Both the position numbers and the translations under genes were made by a program. This document shows, piece after piece, positions 43,113-52,457 of a stretch of 64,000 nucleotides of DNA. The DNA comes from Arthrobacter sp. KBS0703. Its GTDB lineage: Bacteria; Actinomycetota; Actinomycetes; Actinomycetales; Micrococcaceae. Numbering within the stretch: position 1 is the stretch's first letter; the number at the start of each line of letters is the position of its first letter. The notes beneath the pieces were generated by a model. That model had not been told where the DNA came from. It saw nothing but the letters and a program-made list of their open reading frames with translations, and searched no databases. The DNA is taken from assembly GCF_002008315.2 (NCBI RefSeq), contig NZ_MVDG02000001.1, positions 2,232,001 to 2,296,000 of the forward strand, given 5' to 3'.

Positions 43113-43774
43113 CAGCGCTGGCTTGGATGGGCGGGCCAGGGCGCGTCTGCGGGCCGGAGGCCGCCGAAGTCATCGGCCGCCGCGGCCGCGGCGGCGAGGA
43201 TTCCGACGACGGCGGACGGGTTGTGCAGGCGGCCGTCAAGAACCGCCGCAACGGCGTCCTCGAGCGGAATCCAGTGGAGCTCGATTTCCGCTTCCTCGTC
43301 CGTGCGCACGTGCAGTTCGTGATGCGGCACCTCGCTGATCCCGCGGGCAAGGTAGATGCGGATCGCCTCACTGGAGGACCCCGGTGAATTGAAAAAATCC
43401 ACCAGGACATTCCAGGTGCCGGCCACGAGGTCGGCCTCCTCGGCGAGTTCCCGTGCGGCGCCTGCCACGAAGTCCTCACCCTCCACGTCCAGCAGGCCGG
43501 CCGGAATCTCCCAGAGGTCCATGCCCACCGGGTGCCGGTACTGCTTGATCAGCAGCACCTCGCCGGCGTCATTCATGGGCAGCACCGCGACGGCCCCAGG
43601 GTGGTCGATGTAGTCGCGGACCAGGGCCTCGCCGTCGTCAGTGAGCTTGAAGCTGTCACTGACAACGTCCCAGATCCGTCCCTCGTAGACCTTTTCCGTA
43701 GACAGCAGACGGCGCGGGCTCGGCGCATCCGAAACCTGCCGGGCAGCAGGAGTATTTTCAGAATTACCGGGCAT
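43112..43774 (-). CDS. ADP-ribose pyrophosphatase (Nudix hydrolase)
   Basis: Cleaves ADP-ribose to AMP and ribose 5-phosphate. The 220-residue protein has LLSTEKVYEGRIWDVVSDSFKLTDDG and RDYIDHPGAVAVLPMNDAGEVLLIKQYRHPVGMDLWEIPAG, the conserved front half of ADPRase, followed by the Nudix box G-L-L...G-E-D...A-A-R-E-L-A-E-E-A. The C-terminus includes EVPHHELHVRTDEEAEIELHWIPLEDA. It lies between pyrG and xerD, matching Rv1700 in Mycobacterium. The stop overlaps the xerD start by one base. Confidence 0.93.
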   Translation of the reverse strand: MPGNSENTPAARQVSDAPSPRRLLSTEKVYEGRIWDVVSDSFKLTDDGEALVRDYIDHPGAVAVLPMNDAGEVLLIKQYRHPVGMDLWEIPAGLLDVEGEDFVAGAARELAEEADLVAGTWNVLVDFFNSPGSSSEAIRIYLARGISEVPHHELHVRTDEEAEIELHWIPLEDAVAAVLDGRLHNPSAVVGILAAAAAAADDFGGLRPADAPWPAHPSQR

Positions 43775-43801
43775 CGCGCCGTCCTTACGTTGTGGCTGTA
43801 T

Positions 43802-45622
43802 CTACTTTGCGGTGACCGTACGGGCAGCCTTGCCGGCGGCACCGGCTTCCACAGCTGCCGCTTCCGGAGCTGCTGCTTCCCCGGCCGTCGTCCCGGCGGC
43901 CGCCGTGCCGTTGTCGGCGCTGCCGCTCTGGTGCTCCAGGGCAGCCTTGACGAGGCCGGCGAATAGCGGGTGCGGCCGGGTGGGCCGTGAGCTCAGCTCC
44001 GGGTGGGCCTGGGTTGCCACGTAGTACGGGTGCACCTCGCGGGGCAGCTCCACGTATTCCACGAGCTTGCCGTCGGGGGACGTTCCGGAGAACACCAGCC
44101 CCTGCTGGGCAATCTGCTCGCGGTACTTGTTGTTGACCTCGTAGCGGTGGCGGTGGCGTTCGCTGACGGTGGTGGTGCCGTAGGTTTCGGCAATGACGGA
44201 ACCTTCGTCAAGCTTGGCTTCGTAGAGGCCCAGGCGCATGGTGCCGCCGAGGTCTCCCTTGCCTTCAACGATGTCCAGCTGCTCTTCCATGGTGGCGATC
44301 ACCGGGTACTTGGAGTCCGGCTCGAACTCGCTGGAGGACGCTCCCTCCAGGCCCACCACGTTCCGGGCGTACTCAATGACCATGCACTGCAGGCCCAGGC
44401 ACAGGCCCAGGACCGGCAGCTTGGTTTCGCGGGCGAACTTCAGCGCGCCCAGCTTGCCTTCAAGGCCTCGGATGCCGAACCCGCCCGGCACGCAAATGGC
44501 GTCCACGCCCTCCAGCGACCGAACGGCGCCTTCATGCGTTTCGCACTCATCCGACGGGACCCAGCGGATCTTGACCTTGGCGTCGTTGGCGAAGCCGCCG
44601 GCGCGCAGGGCCTCGGTCACGGAGAGGTAGGCGTCCGGGAGGTCGATGTACTTGCCCACGAGGGCAATCTCGACCTCGTGCTTGGGGTTGTGCACGGCCT
44701 CCAGCAGCTTGTCCCAGCTGGTCCAGTCGACGTCCTTGAACGGCAGGTCCAGGGCACGGACGATGTAGGAGTCCAGGCCCTGCGTGTGCAGCGTCTTGGG
44801 GATGTCGTAGATGCTGGGGGCATCTGCGGCGTTGACCACGGCGTCGATGTCGACGTCGCACATGCGGCCGATCTTCTCGCGCATGGCGTCGGGCACTTCG
44901 CGGTCCGAGCGGATCACGATGGCCTCGGGCTGGATGCCGATGGAGCGGAGGGCTGCCACGGAGTGCTGCGTGGGCTTGGTCTTGAGCTCCTGCGAGGGAC
45001 CGATGTACGGGACCAGCGACACGTGCAGGAAGAAGACGTTGCCGCGGCCGATGTCCTGGCGGACCTGGCGGGCGGACTCAAGGAAGGGCTGCGACTCGAT
45101 GTCGCCCACCGTGCCGCCGATCTCGGTGATGATGACGTCCGGCGCGTTCTTGCCCTCGGCGGGAAGCCGCATGCGGCGCTTGATCTCATCGGTGATATGC
45201 GGGATGACCTGGACGGTGTCGCCGAGGTACTCGCCGCGGCGTTCCTTGGCGATCACCGTGGAGTAGACCTGGCCGGTGGTCACGTTGGCCGAGCCCTCGA
45301 GGTTCTCGTCGAGGAAGCGCTCGTAGTGGCCGATGTCCAGGTCCGTCTCGGCGCCGTCGTCTGTGACGAAGACCTCGCCGTGCTGGAAGGGGTTCATCGT
45401 GCCCGGATCCACATTCAGATAGGGATCGAGCTTCTGCATAGTTACAGACAAACCGCGTGCCCGCAGCAGGTGGCCGAGGCTCGAAGCCGTCAGTCCCTTA
45501 CCTAGCGAGGACGCCACACCACCGGTGACGAAGATGTGTTTGGTCGTCTTGGACGAGCCCGGGAACCGGGAATTTACACGGGAATTTGATCGCTGCACCA
45601 CGGAATTCGAGCCTATCATCAA
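43802..45622 (-). CDS. pyrG: CTP synthase
   Basis: Makes CTP from UTP, ATP and glutamine. The 606-residue enzyme has the synthetase domain with [23 protein letters not shown] (nucleotide loop), [33 protein letters not shown], and the Rossmann linker [18 protein letters not shown]. The glutamine amidotransferase domain has [11 protein letters not shown], the catalytic Cys in [17 protein letters not shown], and the C-terminal HPE triad part. An Ala/Glu-rich tail of about 50 residues ends the chain. The start at ATG 45622 is the first; a GTG six or seven codons downstream is possible. Homologue of Rv1699. Confidence 0.97.
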   Translation of the reverse strand: MMIGSNSVVQRSNSRVNSRFPGSSKTTKHIFVTGGVASSLGKGLTASSLGHLLRARGLSVTMQKLDPYLNVDPGTMNPFQHGEVFVTDDGAETDLDIGHYERFLDENLEGSANVTTGQVYSTVIAKERRGEYLGDTVQVIPHITDEIKRRMRLPAEGKNAPDVIITEIGGTVGDIESQPFLESARQVRQDIGRGNVFFLHVSLVPYIGPSQELKTKPTQHSVAALRSIGIQPEAIVIRSDREVPDAMREKIGRMCDVDIDAVVNAADAPSIYDIPKTLHTQGLDSYIVRALDLPFKDVDWTSWDKLLEAVHNPKHEVEIALVGKYIDLPDAYLSVTEALRAGGFANDAKVKIRWVPSDECETHEGAVRSLEGVDAICVPGGFGIRGLEGKLGALKFARETKLPVLGLCLGLQCMVIEYARNVVGLEGASSSEFEPDSKYPVIATMEEQLDIVEGKGDLGGTMRLGLYEAKLDEGSVIAETYGTTTVSERHRHRYEVNNKYREQIAQQGLVFSGTSPDGKLVEYVELPREVHPYYVATQAHPELSSRPTRPHPLFAGLVKAALEHQSGSADNGTAAAGTTAGEAAAPEAAAVEAGAAGKAARTVTAK

Positions 45623-45745
45623 TTGAGCCTTCCACGGATCGGATAACGCATCCCCAACTGCCCAAGTTTGCCGTGCCCGTGCGCCATGGGCAAGGGCGGC
45701 ACGAATCGGGCGGCCGAATCCGGCGCCGGTTCAGGCCGGACGGGA

Positions 45746-47485
45746 TCAGGCGCGCTGCGGCAGCAGCTTGGCGTCGTCCAGCAGTTCCTGGGCGTGCGCC
45801 TGAGCCGTTTCGGAGTCCTCCTGGCCGGCGAGCATCCGGGCCAACTCCCTGACCCGCTCCGCTTCGTCCAGGAGCTGGACATCACTGGAGGTGAACCCGG
45901 TGGCGGTGCCGCCGTCGGATCCCCGCACCGAGGTCTTGGTCACGCGGATGTGCTGATCCGCGAAGGCAGCCACCTGGGGCAGGTGGGTGACCACCAGGAC
46001 CTGCACGTGCTGCGCCAGCATGGCGAGCCGCCGGCCGATCTCGACGGCGGCACGCCCGCCCACGCCGGCATCCACCTCATCGAAGACGAACGTGGGCACC
46101 GGATCAACGGCGGCCAGCACCACCTCGATGGCGAGCATCACCCGGGAGAGCTCGCCGCCGGAGGCACCCTTGCCCAGCGGCCGGGCGGGCGCGCCGGAGT
46201 GCGGCTGGAGCAGGAAGGAAATCTCGTCCGCGCCGTGGGGCCCCAGCTGTGCGGCGGCTTCGATGGTGATAACGAGCGTGGCATCGGCCATGGCCAGGGC
46301 CTTCAGCTCCGCGCTGACCCGTGCGGACAGCTCCTTGGCCGCTTTGGCCCGGATCTTGCTGATGGCCGTTGCCTGTTTCCTGAGTTCGGCCTCGGCCCGC
46401 ACCACTTCGGCGTCGAGGCCCTCGATCCGGGTGGAATCGTCCTGGAGTTCGTCGAAGCGGACACGGGCGTTTTCCGCCCACACCAGGACCTCGTCGATGC
46501 TCGGCGCGTACTTGCGGACCAGCTTGGCCAGGGCCGCCCGCCGGTCTTCGATCTCGGCCAGCCGCTCCGGCCCCTCCGAATCCAGCCCGGCCTGGTAGCT
46601 GGCAAGCTCGGTGGCGATGTCGTTGAGCAGGAAGCCCACTTCGGCGAGTCGGGCTGCGGCCGTGCCGAGCTCCTCATCGTGCTCGGCCACGTGCTCCAGC
46701 GTCCGCTTGGCCGCGTCCACGAGGGACGTGGCATCGCCGGTCTCTGCGAAGTCCTCGGCAATGATGGCCTGGTGCGCCGTGGTGGCGGCGATGCGGAGTT
46801 CCTCGACGTTGGCGAGCTTCACGGCCTCGGCCTTGAGCGCATCGTCCTCCCCCGGCTGCGGGTCCACGGCATCGATCTCCGCCAGGGCCGCTTCCAGCGA
46901 CTCCGCTTCGCGCAGCCGGTCCCTCGCCGCGCTGCGGAGCGATTCGAGCTCGGCCTGGCTGGATTTCCACGAGCCGTAGAGTTCCTGGAAACTGGCCAGC
47001 GCGGCGGCGAGGTTTTCTCCCGCGAACCTGTCGAGGGCTTCACGCTGCGCCGCCGAGCCCTTGAGCCGGATCTGGTCCGACTGCCCGTGTACCACCACGA
47101 GCGATTCGCCGATTTCGGCCAGCACACCCACCGGCGCACCCCGGCCGCCCAGGAAGGCCCGGCTGCGTCCGTCCGCGCCCAGACGCCGTGCCAGCAGCAA
47201 TTCCGCGCCGCCGTCGAACTCCTCGATCTCCGCGCCCGCATCACGGGCGCGTTCCAGGGCGAAGTGCCCGGCGTCGAGCCGCACCACGGCTTCAGCGGAG
47301 GCGCTCTTCGCTCCGCTCCGCACCGCGCCCGCATCCGACCGCGCGCCGAGCAGCAGCCCGACGGCGGTGACCACCATGGTCTTGCCGGCACCGGTCTCGC
47401 CGGTAACCACGCTGAGCCCGGGGCCCAGCGGCAGCGTGGCGTCGGCGATGACGCCCAGATCTCGGATTCTCAGTTCTTCAAGCAT
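45746..47485 (-). CDS. recN: DNA repair protein RecN
   Basis: An SMC-like ATPase that acts early in double-strand break repair. The 579-residue protein begins MLEELRIRDLGVIADATLPLGPGLSVVTGETGAGKTMVV (P-loop). The middle is a long coiled coil rich in Ala, Glu and Leu, and the C-terminal ATPase half has GASGGELSRVMLAIEVVLA (signature) and TFVFDEVDAGVGGRAAVEIG (Walker B), then QVLVVTHLPQVAAFADQHIRV. It sits two to three bases downstream of nadK, as Rv1695-Rv1696. SOS control is common for recN; no clear LexA box was recognised here. Confidence 0.96.
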   Translation of the reverse strand: MLEELRIRDLGVIADATLPLGPGLSVVTGETGAGKTMVVTAVGLLLGARSDAGAVRSGAKSASAEAVVRLDAGHFALERARDAGAEIEEFDGGAELLLARRLGADGRSRAFLGGRGAPVGVLAEIGESLVVVHGQSDQIRLKGSAAQREALDRFAGENLAAALASFQELYGSWKSSQAELESLRSAARDRLREAESLEAALAEIDAVDPQPGEDDALKAEAVKLANVEELRIAATTAHQAIIAEDFAETGDATSLVDAAKRTLEHVAEHDEELGTAAARLAEVGFLLNDIATELASYQAGLDSEGPERLAEIEDRRAALAKLVRKYAPSIDEVLVWAENARVRFDELQDDSTRIEGLDAEVVRAEAELRKQATAISKIRAKAAKELSARVSAELKALAMADATLVITIEAAAQLGPHGADEISFLLQPHSGAPARPLGKGASGGELSRVMLAIEVVLAAVDPVPTFVFDEVDAGVGGRAAVEIGRRLAMLAQHVQVLVVTHLPQVAAFADQHIRVTKTSVRGSDGGTATGFTSSDVQLLDEAERVRELARMLAGQEDSETAQAHAQELLDDAKLLPQRA

Positions 47486-47488
47486 GGT

Positions 47489-48514
47489 TCACTTCTCCGT
47501 CAGAGGATCGGATTCGTCGTCGGACGCGGCAGCGTGCTGCGCGGAGGGCGGCGTCATGGGCCGGGGGGTGCGCACGATGGGCACCGGTCCGGTGTGGACG
47601 GTCTCTGACTGCGGCACTGGTCCGCGCCAGCCATGGATGGGCAGTTCAAACTTGCGGACCAGCCGTGCCGAGAACGGCGTCTGGTGGGTGCGCGCCAGCC
47701 GGACCGGCGTGGCGGACCGGGTGACTTCGACGCGGGCGCCGGGCGGCAGGTCCACCGAACGCCGGCCGTCGCACCACAGCACGCCCTGGGCATCCGTCCG
47801 GTTCAGCACCTCGACGGCCAGCCGGGACCGCGGCGACACCACCAGCGGCTTCGCGAACAGGGCGTGGGCGCTGATGGGGACGATCAGCAGGGCTTCCACT
47901 TCCGGCCACACCACCGGGCCGCCGGCGGAGAAGGCGTAGGCGGTGGAGCCCGTGGGAGTTGCCAGCACCACGCCGTCGCAGCCGAATGAGGTCAGCGGGC
48001 GTTCGTCCACTTCGGTGACCACTTCAAGCATCCGCTCACGGTTGCCCTTTTCGATGGCGGCTTCGTTGAGGGCCCAGGTGTGCCAGATCTTCTGGCCACG
48101 GACCCAGACCTGGACGTCGATGGTCATCCGCTCCTCCACCGTGTACTCACGGCTGGCGATCCATTCGACCGTCTGGGCGAGGTCCGCACGCTCGCTTTCG
48201 GCCAGGAAGCCGACGTGGCCAAGGTTGACGCCCAGCAGCGGCACGTCCACTTCCCGCACCAGTTCCGCGGCGCGCAGGATGGTGCCGTCCCCGCCAAGGA
48301 CCATGACCAGTTCGACGTCGGGGAGCTGGATGTGGTCGTGCAGGATCTCGACCGGCTGCTCCAGCCGGCCGAAAAACCCTTCCATGTCCCCCAGCTCGGA
48401 CTTCTGCATCACGGGGATGATGCCCGAGGCGTGCAACTGGGCGCACGCCTCCCAGGCAGCCTTCAGGGATTCTTCGCGGCCGGTGTGGGCAAGTACCAGT
48501 ACACGCCTGCTCAT
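47489..48514 (-). CDS. nadK: NAD kinase
   Basis: Phosphorylates NAD to NADP. The 341-residue enzyme begins MSRRVLVLAHTGREES, has the GGDGTILRAAELVR motif, the LGVNLGHVGFLAE region, the conserved NE in ALNEAAIEKGNRERM, and GSTAYAFSAGGPVVWPEVEALLIVPI. A polar C-terminal extension of about 45 residues is a feature of actinobacterial members. The ATG at 48514 is used; the frame is open further upstream but overlaps tlyA. It is 13 bases from the tlyA stop and precedes recN, all on one leftward transcript. Confidence 0.95.
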   Translation of the reverse strand: MSRRVLVLAHTGREESLKAAWEACAQLHASGIIPVMQKSELGDMEGFFGRLEQPVEILHDHIQLPDVELVMVLGGDGTILRAAELVREVDVPLLGVNLGHVGFLAESERADLAQTVEWIASREYTVEERMTIDVQVWVRGQKIWHTWALNEAAIEKGNRERMLEVVTEVDERPLTSFGCDGVVLATPTGSTAYAFSAGGPVVWPEVEALLIVPISAHALFAKPLVVSPRSRLAVEVLNRTDAQGVLWCDGRRSVDLPPGARVEVTRSATPVRLARTHQTPFSARLVRKFELPIHGWRGPVPQSETVHTGPVPIVRTPRPMTPPSAQHAAASDDESDPLTEK

Positions 48515-48527
48515 CGGGTTCCGCTCT

Positions 48528-49340
48528 CTAATGGTTCGGCCAGATCTTTCCCAGCAACGCAGCCACGGCTGCGTCCCGCTCTTCGATCTTAGGCAAGTCT
48601 TCGGCAATTCTTCGTTTTATCCACAGGAAGTATTCGACATTTCCGTCCTGCCCGGGGAGGGGGCTGGCGGCCAACCCGCGCAGTTCGAGGCCTGCGTCGA
48701 TGGCTGCCCCCGCCACTTTACCGACCGCCATCCGCCGTTCGCGCTCTGACGTGACCACGCCGGTGCGCCCCAGCCGGTCCTTGCCGATCTCGAACTGCGG
48801 CTTGACCATGAGCACCAGGTCACCGCCGGGGCTGGTGCATGCGGCCAGGGGCGCCAGCACCAGCGTCAAGGAGATGAAGGACAGGTCCGCAACCGTCAGC
48901 TCGGCCCTGCCGCCGATCTCTTCCGGATCCATGTAGCGGACGTTGAGCCCTTCGTGGACGGTTACGCGCGCGTCGCTTCGGAGCTGCGGCACCAGCTGTC
49001 CGTGCCCGACGTCGACCGCCACCACGTGCGCGGCGCCGCGCCGCAGCAGGACATCGGTGAAACCGCCGGTGGAGGCACCCGCGTCCAGGCACCTTTTGCC
49101 GCCGACGGCGACGGCGGGAAATGCGTCCAGCGCCCCTGCAAGTTTGTGGCCGGCCCGGCTGACGTACGCATCCGTGGCGTCTTCCGCCACGGACAGCTCG
49201 CGGTCATCGGCCATCTGTAGGGACGCTTTTCCGAGCACATCGCCCGCCGAGGAAACCTTGCCCTCGGCGATGAGCCGCGCGGCATGCGTGCGGGACCGCG
49301 CCAGTCCCCTGCTGACGAGCAGCTGGTCGAGTCTGGCCAT
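48528..49340 (-). CDS. tlyA: TlyA-type 16S/23S rRNA 2'-O-methyltransferase
   Basis: Methylates 16S and 23S rRNA cytidines; its loss gives capreomycin resistance in mycobacteria. The 270-residue protein has an N-terminal S4 domain (MARLDQLLVSRGLARSRTHAARLIAEGKV) and a FtsJ-like methyltransferase domain (KCLDAGASTGGFTDVLLRRGAAHVVAVDVGHGQL with the SAM loop, then VADLSFISLTLVLAPL). LVLMVKPQFEIGKD contains the catalytic Lys. It lies between a small conserved protein and nadK, as Rv1694-Rv1695. Confidence 0.95.
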   Translation of the reverse strand: MARLDQLLVSRGLARSRTHAARLIAEGKVSSAGDVLGKASLQMADDRELSVAEDATDAYVSRAGHKLAGALDAFPAVAVGGKRCLDAGASTGGFTDVLLRRGAAHVVAVDVGHGQLVPQLRSDARVTVHEGLNVRYMDPEEIGGRAELTVADLSFISLTLVLAPLAACTSPGGDLVLMVKPQFEIGKDRLGRTGVVTSERERRMAVGKVAGAAIDAGLELRGLAASPLPGQDGNVEYFLWIKRRIAEDLPKIEERDAAVAALLGKIWPNH

Positions 49341-49342
49341 GG

Positions 49343-49606
49343 TCAGGCGGCCCCGGGGCGGGGTGCTGCACCGGGCACGGACGACGTGTCCTGGTTCAGC
49401 GCTTCGAGCAGGGCGTCATGCATGTCCGTGTACGCGTCAGGGTGCTCGGAGACCGGGAGCCCAGGAACGTCCCGGACCCGGCGGAGGACCTCCTGGACGG
49501 CACCGTCGGACACTGCACTGGAGTCTTCCGCCCCGGAAAGAGGCAGTTCCGGCCAGGCAACGTCCGGTGCGGCCCCGGAAAGGTCATTCTGATTCAGCTC
49601 GGTCAT
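49343..49606 (-). CDS. Small hypothetical protein between HAD phosphatase and tlyA genes
   Basis: An 87-residue protein with MTELNQNDLSGAAPDVAWPELPL at the start and a helical SDGAVQEVLRRVRDVPGLPVSEHPDAYTDMHDALLEALNQ in the middle. No membrane segment, Cys cluster or known domain is visible. Start and stop fit tightly between the two neighbouring genes (9 and 2 bases), so it is almost certainly translated. Small proteins at the same position, such as Rv1693, occur in other actinobacteria, but their function is unknown to me. Confidence 0.75.
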   Translation of the reverse strand: MTELNQNDLSGAAPDVAWPELPLSGAEDSSAVSDGAVQEVLRRVRDVPGLPVSEHPDAYTDMHDALLEALNQDTSSVPGAAPRPGAA

Positions 49607-49615
49607 GGCACCAGT

Positions 49616-50605
49616 CTATTGATCCAGCCACTCAAGCTCGGGAGCCGTGGGTTCCGCCGCATGGGGGTGGGCCGCCCACCAGGCAGCGCATGCCGCACGC
49701 CACGAATCGAGGCTCGCCTTGTCACCCCGGACCCGGATGCCGTTGGCGTCGACGGATGCCGTGGCGTCCCCGCAACGGTACGTTCCGTCGCCGCCCTCCA
49801 CCTCCGGATACGGCTCGTACAGCCCGGTCAGGTCGTTGATGATGTACCCAGGCCGTTCGTCAGTGCGGGCGGCCAGGATGGTTTCCAGGGTGTCGACGCC
49901 GGTCAGGACGGCGACCGTGGCAAAGCCGGCTCTGTTGCCGCCCAGGATGTCCGTGTCCAGCCTGTCGCCCACGACGAGCGGCCGCTCCGCGGACAGCCGC
50001 TTCGCCGCGGCATGGAAAAGTGGAGCCTCGGGTTTGCCTGCGACGAGGGGGGTTTGGCGTGTTGCTGCCGCGACGGCAGCCACGAGGGTGCCGTTGCCCG
50101 GCGCAATTCCGCGGGCCTGCGGAATGGACATGTCCGTGTTGGTGGCGACCCACAGTGCCCCGCCTGCCACGACATACGACGCTTCAGCCAGGTCCTTCCA
50201 GCCGATCCCCGGGTTGAAACCCTGGACCACGGCCACCGGCTTGTCCTCGGCGCCGTGCACGGGCTTGAGGCCAACGAGCTCTATTTCGTGGGCAAGCGCC
50301 GGGCTGCCGGTGATCAGGACTGCGGCGCCCGCCGGAAGGAGCGATGCCAGCAGCTCCGCCGCCGCCTGCGAGGAGCTCACCACCTGGTGGTCCTCGGCCG
50401 GGGCGCCGAGCTCGCGCAGGTGGGCGGCAACCTGGGCCGGTGTGCGTGAGGCGTTGTTGGTCACGTAGCCGAGGCCAATGCCGGCGCCGGCCAGCCGCAG
50501 CAGCGACTCAACCGCGCCGGGGATGGCATGCGGGCCTGCGTAAACCACGCCGTCCAGGTCCGAGAGCAGGGCGTCGAACCGCGAAATGAGCTGAGCGTCA
50601 GTCAT
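49616..50605 (-). CDS. HAD superfamily (IIA) phosphatase
   Basis: A 329-residue member of the NagD/phosphoglycolate-phosphatase-like HAD-IIA group. Motif I is LLSDLDGVVYAGP with the nucleophile Asp, motif II is GLGYVTNNASRTPAQVA, a C2-type cap follows, and motifs III/IV are KPEAPLFHAAAKRL and VVGDRLDTDILGGNRAG. The C-terminal ~50 residues form an extra domain rich in Asp and Trp. The homologue Rv1692 is a glycerol 3-phosphate phosphatase; substrate here is inferred. It lies 9 bases upstream of the small protein gene and 6 downstream of the repeat/TPR gene. Confidence 0.9.
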   Translation of the reverse strand: MTDAQLISRFDALLSDLDGVVYAGPHAIPGAVESLLRLAGAGIGLGYVTNNASRTPAQVAAHLRELGAPAEDHQVVSSSQAAAELLASLLPAGAAVLITGSPALAHEIELVGLKPVHGAEDKPVAVVQGFNPGIGWKDLAEASYVVAGGALWVATNTDMSIPQARGIAPGNGTLVAAVAAATRQTPLVAGKPEAPLFHAAAKRLSAERPLVVGDRLDTDILGGNRAGFATVAVLTGVDTLETILAARTDERPGYIINDLTGLYEPYPEVEGGDGTYRCGDATASVDANGIRVRGDKASLDSWRAACAAWWAAHPHAAEPTAPELEWLDQ

Positions 50606-50611
50606 GCGCGG

Positions 50612-52457
50612 CTAGTCCTCCTGGCCCTCGTGCCGGGTGTCCTTGGCGGATGCCTCGCCGTCGCCGTCTTCGTCCTCATCCGGCTCCGCGGAGTCGGCGT
50701 CGGACTCGGCGTCGTCGGACTCAAAGTAGTCCGATTCGACGTCGTCGAGGTTGTCATCGGCGGACGCAGCTTCAGGCTGTTCAGGAGCCGTCTCGGCTGC
50801 CGGCGCGATGCCGGTGGCATGCTCCGAGGTCCGGGCTTCCTGGGGAGCAGCGTCTGTGGCGGCGTGGGCCATCAGCCGCTTTCGTTCGGCTTCCTCCCGG
50901 GCCTCCTCTTCCTCGTCCCAGCCGAGGTCGATGATGTCCGGCTCCTCGGAGACGCCCATGCCGAGGGCCTCCTCGGCGACGGCAGCCTGCCGCAGCCACT
51001 TCTCGGATTCGGCTCCGCGGCCCACTGCTGCGAGGGCGTCCGCGTAGGCACGGAACAGACGCGGGCTGTAGGAGAAGGCGCGGTTGATGTCCAGCTGCGG
51101 GATCTCCAGCTCGGCCACTGCAGCGTCCAGCTGGCCCAGATCCGAGCGCGCACCGGAGGCAACGATCGCCAGTTCCACCTTCCCGGGAGCGTCCAGGTCC
51201 TGGGCTTCTTCGGAGCGGACCACGTCCAGGGCACGGTCCGGGCGTCCCAGTCCGCGTTCGCAGTCCGCCATGACGGGAAGGTGGACGTTGGAGCCGCTGA
51301 TCCTGCGGTACGTGCGGAACTCGCGGAGGGCCTCGCCGTAGTGTCCGGCGGCGTAGGCGGTCAGGCCCACGGCTTCGCGGACGGCGGAAAGGCGTCCGCC
51401 GCGACGGCTGGCGGCCAGTGCATGCTGGAAGGCCAGCTCGGGTTCGTCATCAATGAGGCGTCCGGCCATGACCAGGTGGCGTGCCACCCATTCAGCGCTT
51501 TTGGCTTCGAGTGTCTTGATCTGGTGCTGTGTGGCCCGGTCCAGCTCCTTGCCTGTGACGTCCTCGTCGATTTGGGGAGAGCGCTCACGGTCCGGGCGGT
51601 TGGCACTGCGGAGGTCGCGGGCGTTGGGCACGCGGACCGGGCGGTCTTCTGCCCTGTCGCGGCCGAACTGACGCGGGCCTGAATCGTTGCGGTCAAAACT
51701 GCGCGGGGCCCGGTCCTGGCGGTCGCCGAACGGCTTGCGGTTCTCGCCGCCGCCGAAGCTGCGGCGCTCCCCCTCGCCATCACGACGGCGGTCGCCTTCG
51801 CCTTCGCGGCGCGGACGGTCGCCGAAGGGCTTGCGGTCACGGTCGCCGAAGGGCTTACGCTCGCCGGCACCGAAGCTGCGGCGCTCTCCGTCACGCTCGC
51901 CGCGCGGACGGTCACCAAACGGCTTGCGGTCACGGTCACCGAAGGGTTTGCGCTCACCCTCGCCATCGCGGCGCGGACGGTCACCAAACGGCTTGCGGTC
52001 ACGATCGCCGAACGGCTTGCGCTCACCCTCGCCATCGCGGCGCGGACGGTCACCAAACGGCTTGCGCTCGCCGTCACGCTCGCCGCGGGAGATGTGTATA
52101 AGAGACAGGCTTGCGCTCACCGGCGCCAAAGCTGCGGCGCTCACCGTCACCTTCGCGGCGCGGACGGTCACCAAACGGCTTGCGGTCACGATCGGCAAAG
52201 GGCTTCTTCTCGCCGCCGTCAAAGCCGCGGCGGTCGCCGTCGCCCTCCCGGCGCGGACGGTCAGCAAACGGCTTGCGGTCGTCGCCGCCCGGAGCCCGAC
52301 GGGGGCCGTCTGAGCCGCGGCCGTCCTTGGCACGGAAGCCGCGGGGGTCTCCGCCTGAGTTGTTGGTCCCCCTGAAAGGGCCGCCCTGTGATCCGCGGTT
52401 ACTGCCCGAGTATCCCCGGTCATTTCCTCCGCGGTTGCCGCCGTTGTGCTCAGCCAT
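50612..52457 (-). CDS. Arg-rich repeat protein with C-terminal TPR region, adapter inserted in repeats
   Basis: The gene begins at ATG 52457 (MAEHNGGNRGGNDRGY, AGGAGGA upstream). The N-terminal half is Gly/Asn/Arg-rich and contains many near-identical copies of RKPFGDRPRR(D/E)GE(G/R). A single mosaic end at 52090-52108 breaks the frame; taking out its 19 bases restores one frame exactly. The C-terminal half has a conserved stretch (KELDRATQHQIKTLEAKSAEWVARHLVMAGRLIDDEPELAFQHA), then TPR-like helices, and an acidic tail of about 80 residues. Homologues in actinobacteria are annotated as TPR proteins. The highly charged repeats suggest RNA, ribosome or partner binding, but no function is known. 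Repeat number here is unreliable. Confidence 0.8.
51700..52330. repeat. Coding tandem repeats (about 24-45 bp units encoding RKPFGD...)
   Basis: Short DNA units such as CGGTCACCAAACGGCTTGCG recur more than ten times with small changes, encoding RKPFGDR and RPRRDGEGE alternately. This repeat makes assembly ambiguous, and an adapter sequence lies inside it. The number of units in this window may be fewer than in the genome. Confidence 0.85.
52090..52108. other. Single Tn5 mosaic end (Nextera adapter) in the repeat gene
   Basis: AGATGTGTATAAGAGACAG is present as an exact 19-base match, without its partner. It gives the frame change in the repeat/TPR gene and supplies false terminal codons. As with the other four sites it is an artefact; here the repeat may have collapsed at the join. 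Confidence 0.95.

Noticed and set aside
51700..52330. CRISPR array in the regular short repeats
   Set aside because: The repeats are coding, lack unique spacers of even length, and keep the RKPFGD reading frame.
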